This document shows positions 29,454-31,143 of a stretch of DNA of 31,143 nucleotides, piece by piece; position 1 is the stretch's first letter, and each line of letters starts with the position of its first letter. A program made the translations under genes and the position numbers. Origin of the DNA: a virus; IMG/VR virus record IMGVR_UViG_3300021511_000024, positions 1 to 31,143 of that record. The stretch is one strand, 5' to 3'. The notes under the pieces are model-generated. The model had not been told where the DNA came from. It made no database searches and saw only the letters and a program-made list of their open reading frames with translations.

Positions 29454-30097
29454 GCCAATACTATCTTGCTCCCGTCAGTATAACACTGCACGCGGTTGTC
29501 TGGTACAACCAGTGCGTCAGATTCCACCTTAGTCGTCAACGCCCGGCACGTCCAACCATCAATATCCATCATCCCTTTTGATACCGCCACGGCCAGTGCA
29601 TCTTGATTGGCGGGCAGCGGCACCACGCTGATCTCCAGCAGTTCCCACCGATTGATAACACGCTGCACCTTCTCACCAAACCGCATGATGTCGCGCTTAT
29701 TCGGCTCACGTGCGTCTTGAATGGTGAACCCCACCGAGAAGGCACGCAGGATCTCCTGCCTGAACAGATCGAAGATGACATCCGGTGTCCACTCCGCCTC
29801 ATTCGGCAGCGACTCTGGCCGCTCGGCAAACCGCACCTTGGCTGTCAGCCCATCGGTCTGCCGCTTGATGCCGCCAGATGGCACCGCACCTACCGGCAAC
29901 TTGCCGCCGTCATGCGCAAACATAACAACCGGGTTCTTGAGGTAGTTGCTCAGTTCAGCCCCACTCGGCAGCATCACATCACCGTCACGATCAACGCTTG
30001 TGGTGGAGATGCGGGCCTCGACCATGCGGGTCTCATCAACCGCCTTGATCACCACGCCCAGGTTCTTGTCAAGTCTATCAATCATTCTGTTGGTCAT
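29450..30097 (-). CDS. HK97-family prohead protease
   Basis: A 215-aa serine protease starting at ATG 30097 (MTNRMIDRLDKNLGVVIKAV), which overlaps the upstream stop as ATGA. Motifs: ISTTSVDRDGDVMLPSGAEL, PVVMFAHDGGKLPVGAV (catalytic His62), LRAFSVGFTI (Ser121) and LLEISVVPLPANQDALAVAV. These match the U35/S78 prohead protease pattern. It cleaves the capsid delta domain and itself during maturation. It precedes the capsid gene. Confidence 0.93.
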   Translation of the reverse strand: MTNRMIDRLDKNLGVVIKAVDETRMVEARISTTSVDRDGDVMLPSGAELSNYLKNPVVMFAHDGGKLPVGAVPSGGIKRQTDGLTAKVRFAERPESLPNEAEWTPDVIFDLFRQEILRAFSVGFTIQDAREPNKRDIMRFGEKVQRVINRWELLEISVVPLPANQDALAVAVSKGMMDIDGWTCRALTTKVESDALVVPDNRVQCYTDGSKIVLA

Positions 30098-30369
30098 CTG
30101 CGCCGCCTTTTCTTCTTGGCCGATGTCCTGATGGTCAACGGCTTGACGCGCACCCACCGCCATGCGTGGTGTGTGTCCCACCATGTCAGTTTGCCAGCCC
30201 CGAACTTCAGATCACATTGCAGCTTTAGTTCAGACAGGTCTAATGCCTGTACATCACACCGCACGAACCCACCATCAACAGCAGCTTGGGCATAGATGGT
30301 GTATACCGGTTTCGGCGGTGCGGGTTGTTCAGCCTGTTTGTTCTTGTAGGTCTCAAGCATGTTCATCAT
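30094..30369 (-). CDS. Hypothetical basic protein (91 aa)
   Basis: It starts MMNMLETYKNKQAEQPAPPK (starts at 30369 or 30360 are possible; the latter lies within the end of the previous ORF). A small strand-rich centre (VYTIYAQAAVDGGFVRCDVQ) is followed by WWDTHHAWRWVRVKPL and a KKKRRRR tail. It overlaps the protease start by ATGA. The function is unknown. Confidence 0.55.
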   Translation of the reverse strand: MMNMLETYKNKQAEQPAPPKPVYTIYAQAAVDGGFVRCDVQALDLSELKLQCDLKFGAGKLTWWDTHHAWRWVRVKPLTIRTSAKKKRRRR

Positions 30370-30460
30370 CCGATCCCATCTGTCTCAGACCACCAATAAA
30401 GCAAACAACCCAAAGCATAAACCCGGCACCTAGGCAGAAATACAACCAAGCCTCACACAC
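30353..30460 (-). CDS. Small single-pass membrane peptide (35 aa)
   Basis: GTG 30460 is preceded by GGAGG with a 6-nt gap, an excellent ribosome-binding site, right after the portal-MuF stop. It encodes one hydrophobic segment (CEAWLYFCLGAGFMLWVVCF, then IGG) and a polar tail (MGSDDEHA). Its stop overlaps the start region of the next gene. The function is unknown. Confidence 0.6.
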   Translation of the reverse strand: MCEAWLYFCLGAGFMLWVVCFIGGLRQMGSDDEHA

Positions 30461-30462
30461 AA

Positions 30463-31143
30463 CTAGCCTCCACCCGTTGACAGTATCGGCAGGATATCAC
30501 ATCGGCAGTGAGGGTGTACGGGTGCGCCTGCAATTGGTGCATAGTCCGCTCGCAACACCCTTGGCGCTCCACCCGACTTGGCAGGTGGTAATGTAATGCG
30601 GCCACCTTGCGGCACAAACGCGCCGCCAAGCTGTGTCTGCCGATTGTCAATGGCCTGGCAGAAGTCACAGCACCCAGCCGCAGCCTGGAACCTCTTGCCC
30701 TCAACAACGCCCGATTGCTCCCAGCCAAGATCGATTGCACCCGTTGCTGCAAATGCGGTCTCAGTCCTTGCGATCATGTCAGCCTTCCACGGCGCATCAG
30801 CAACATGTGATTGTATACGCTTGGCAATCTCGCGCGTAGATTCACCGGCAGTAATGCCGGCCTGTAGTTCAACTTTGAGCGTTTCCCGCCAAGTAGCAGC
30901 CGTTTGCCCGCCCACCCGGTTCTTGGCCCGCTCAATCGCATCAATCACGCGCGTGTTGTTCATATCGAACAGCAACGAACTGCCAAGATCGGCCATAGCC
31001 TCAGCGCCCTTGGCCGAGACTACCGCAGCAATGTGAACCTCAGCCGCCTCTCCAATCTCCGCAGCCCATACTTCAAGATCGGCAATAGGCAAGTACACGT
31101 TTGCGGGCAGTGGCGTGGTAGACTTGCCAAATGCCTTGCCGGG
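30463..31143 (-). CDS. Portal-MuF fusion protein, C-terminal MuF part (continues from 1-2019)
   Basis: This is the C-terminal 226 codons of the 852-aa fusion (the first 47 codons lie in the repeated overlap). Helices with ITAGESTREIAKRIQSHVAD are followed by the MuF hallmark IARTETAFAATGA (residues ~750-762) and the zinc-type signature CCDFCQAID (785-788) with HPHCRCDILPI (836-841). MuF proteins sit inside the capsid near the portal and assist head assembly or ejection. Fusing it to the portal fixes a 1:1 ratio. TAG at 30463 is followed 2 nt later by the next gene. Confidence 0.88.
   Translation of the reverse strand, partial: PGKAFGKSTTPLPANVYLPIADLEVWAAEIGEAAEVHIAAVVSAKGAEAMADLGSSLLFDMNNTRVIDAIERAKNRVGGQTAATWRETLKVELQAGITAGESTREIAKRIQSHVADAPWKADMIARTETAFAATGAIDLGWEQSGVVEGKRFQAAAGCCDFCQAIDNRQTQLGGAFVPQGGRITLPPAKSGGAPRVLRADYAPIAGAPVHPHCRCDILPILSTGGG
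31003..31143. repeat. Terminal direct repeat, right copy (circular closure)
   Basis: Second copy of the 141-base overlap; 140 of 141 bases are identical to 1-141. The unique genome length is therefore about 31,002 bp. The repeat lies inside the portal-MuF coding frame, so it is not an intergenic direct terminal repeat. Confidence 0.9.

Overview
The window is a complete, circularly closed genome of a tailed dsDNA phage (a siphovirus with an HK97-type head and a non-contractile tail). Bases 1-141 reappear at 31003-31143 with one mismatch, so the unique circle is about 31,002 bp. One gene, a portal-MuF fusion, runs through the artificial ends. No ribosomal, tRNA, CRISPR, integrase or recognisable lysogeny-repressor gene was seen, so a lytic lifestyle is the simpler reading. 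A secreted protein with a two-loop dockerin domain of the DxNxDGxVDVxD...LLxxWG type, together with several Cys-rich virion genes, hints at a planctomycete-like host (perhaps Phycisphaerae). This host call is an inference.

Every supported gene lies on the minus strand, and most neighbours overlap by ATGA, GTGA, TTGA, TAATG or TGATG. In transcription order the map starts at a gene-free control region (about 16240-16540) that holds 11-bp tandem repeats and a terminator. An early block follows (16237 to 11927): a small lipoprotein-like gene, zinc-ribbon and other small proteins, a stand-alone DnaA-domain-IV-like protein, a PDDEXK exonuclease, an SSB-like protein with an acidic DDDIPF tip, and a winged-helix replication initiator. 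The initiator gene contains five 14-bp iteron-like repeats next to a strand-asymmetric tract, which is the layout of the lambda origin inside gene O.

An accessory block comes next (11930 to 6209): a structured RNA-like region, a TIM-barrel hydrolase resembling GH56 hyaluronidases, two related small proteins, several small genes, the dockerin protein, a DUF1828-like protein, a PAPS-reductase-like PP-loop enzyme and a RuvC-like resolvase. Then come membrane proteins (lysis candidates), two beta-rich putative virion proteins, a zinc-finger protein, a small-terminase candidate, TerL, and the 852-aa portal-MuF fusion.

Across the junction the map continues with the prohead protease, the HK97 capsid protein, a decoration-like protein, three tandem Rossmann-like genes (two with a clear GxGPS motif), head-tail connector genes, tail terminator, tail tube, a tail assembly chaperone pair with a likely -1 frameshift, a short tape measure protein and distal tail or fibre genes. 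It ends at the terminator in the control region. The whole genome therefore reads as one rightward-to-leftward transcription circuit with early genes first and virion genes last.
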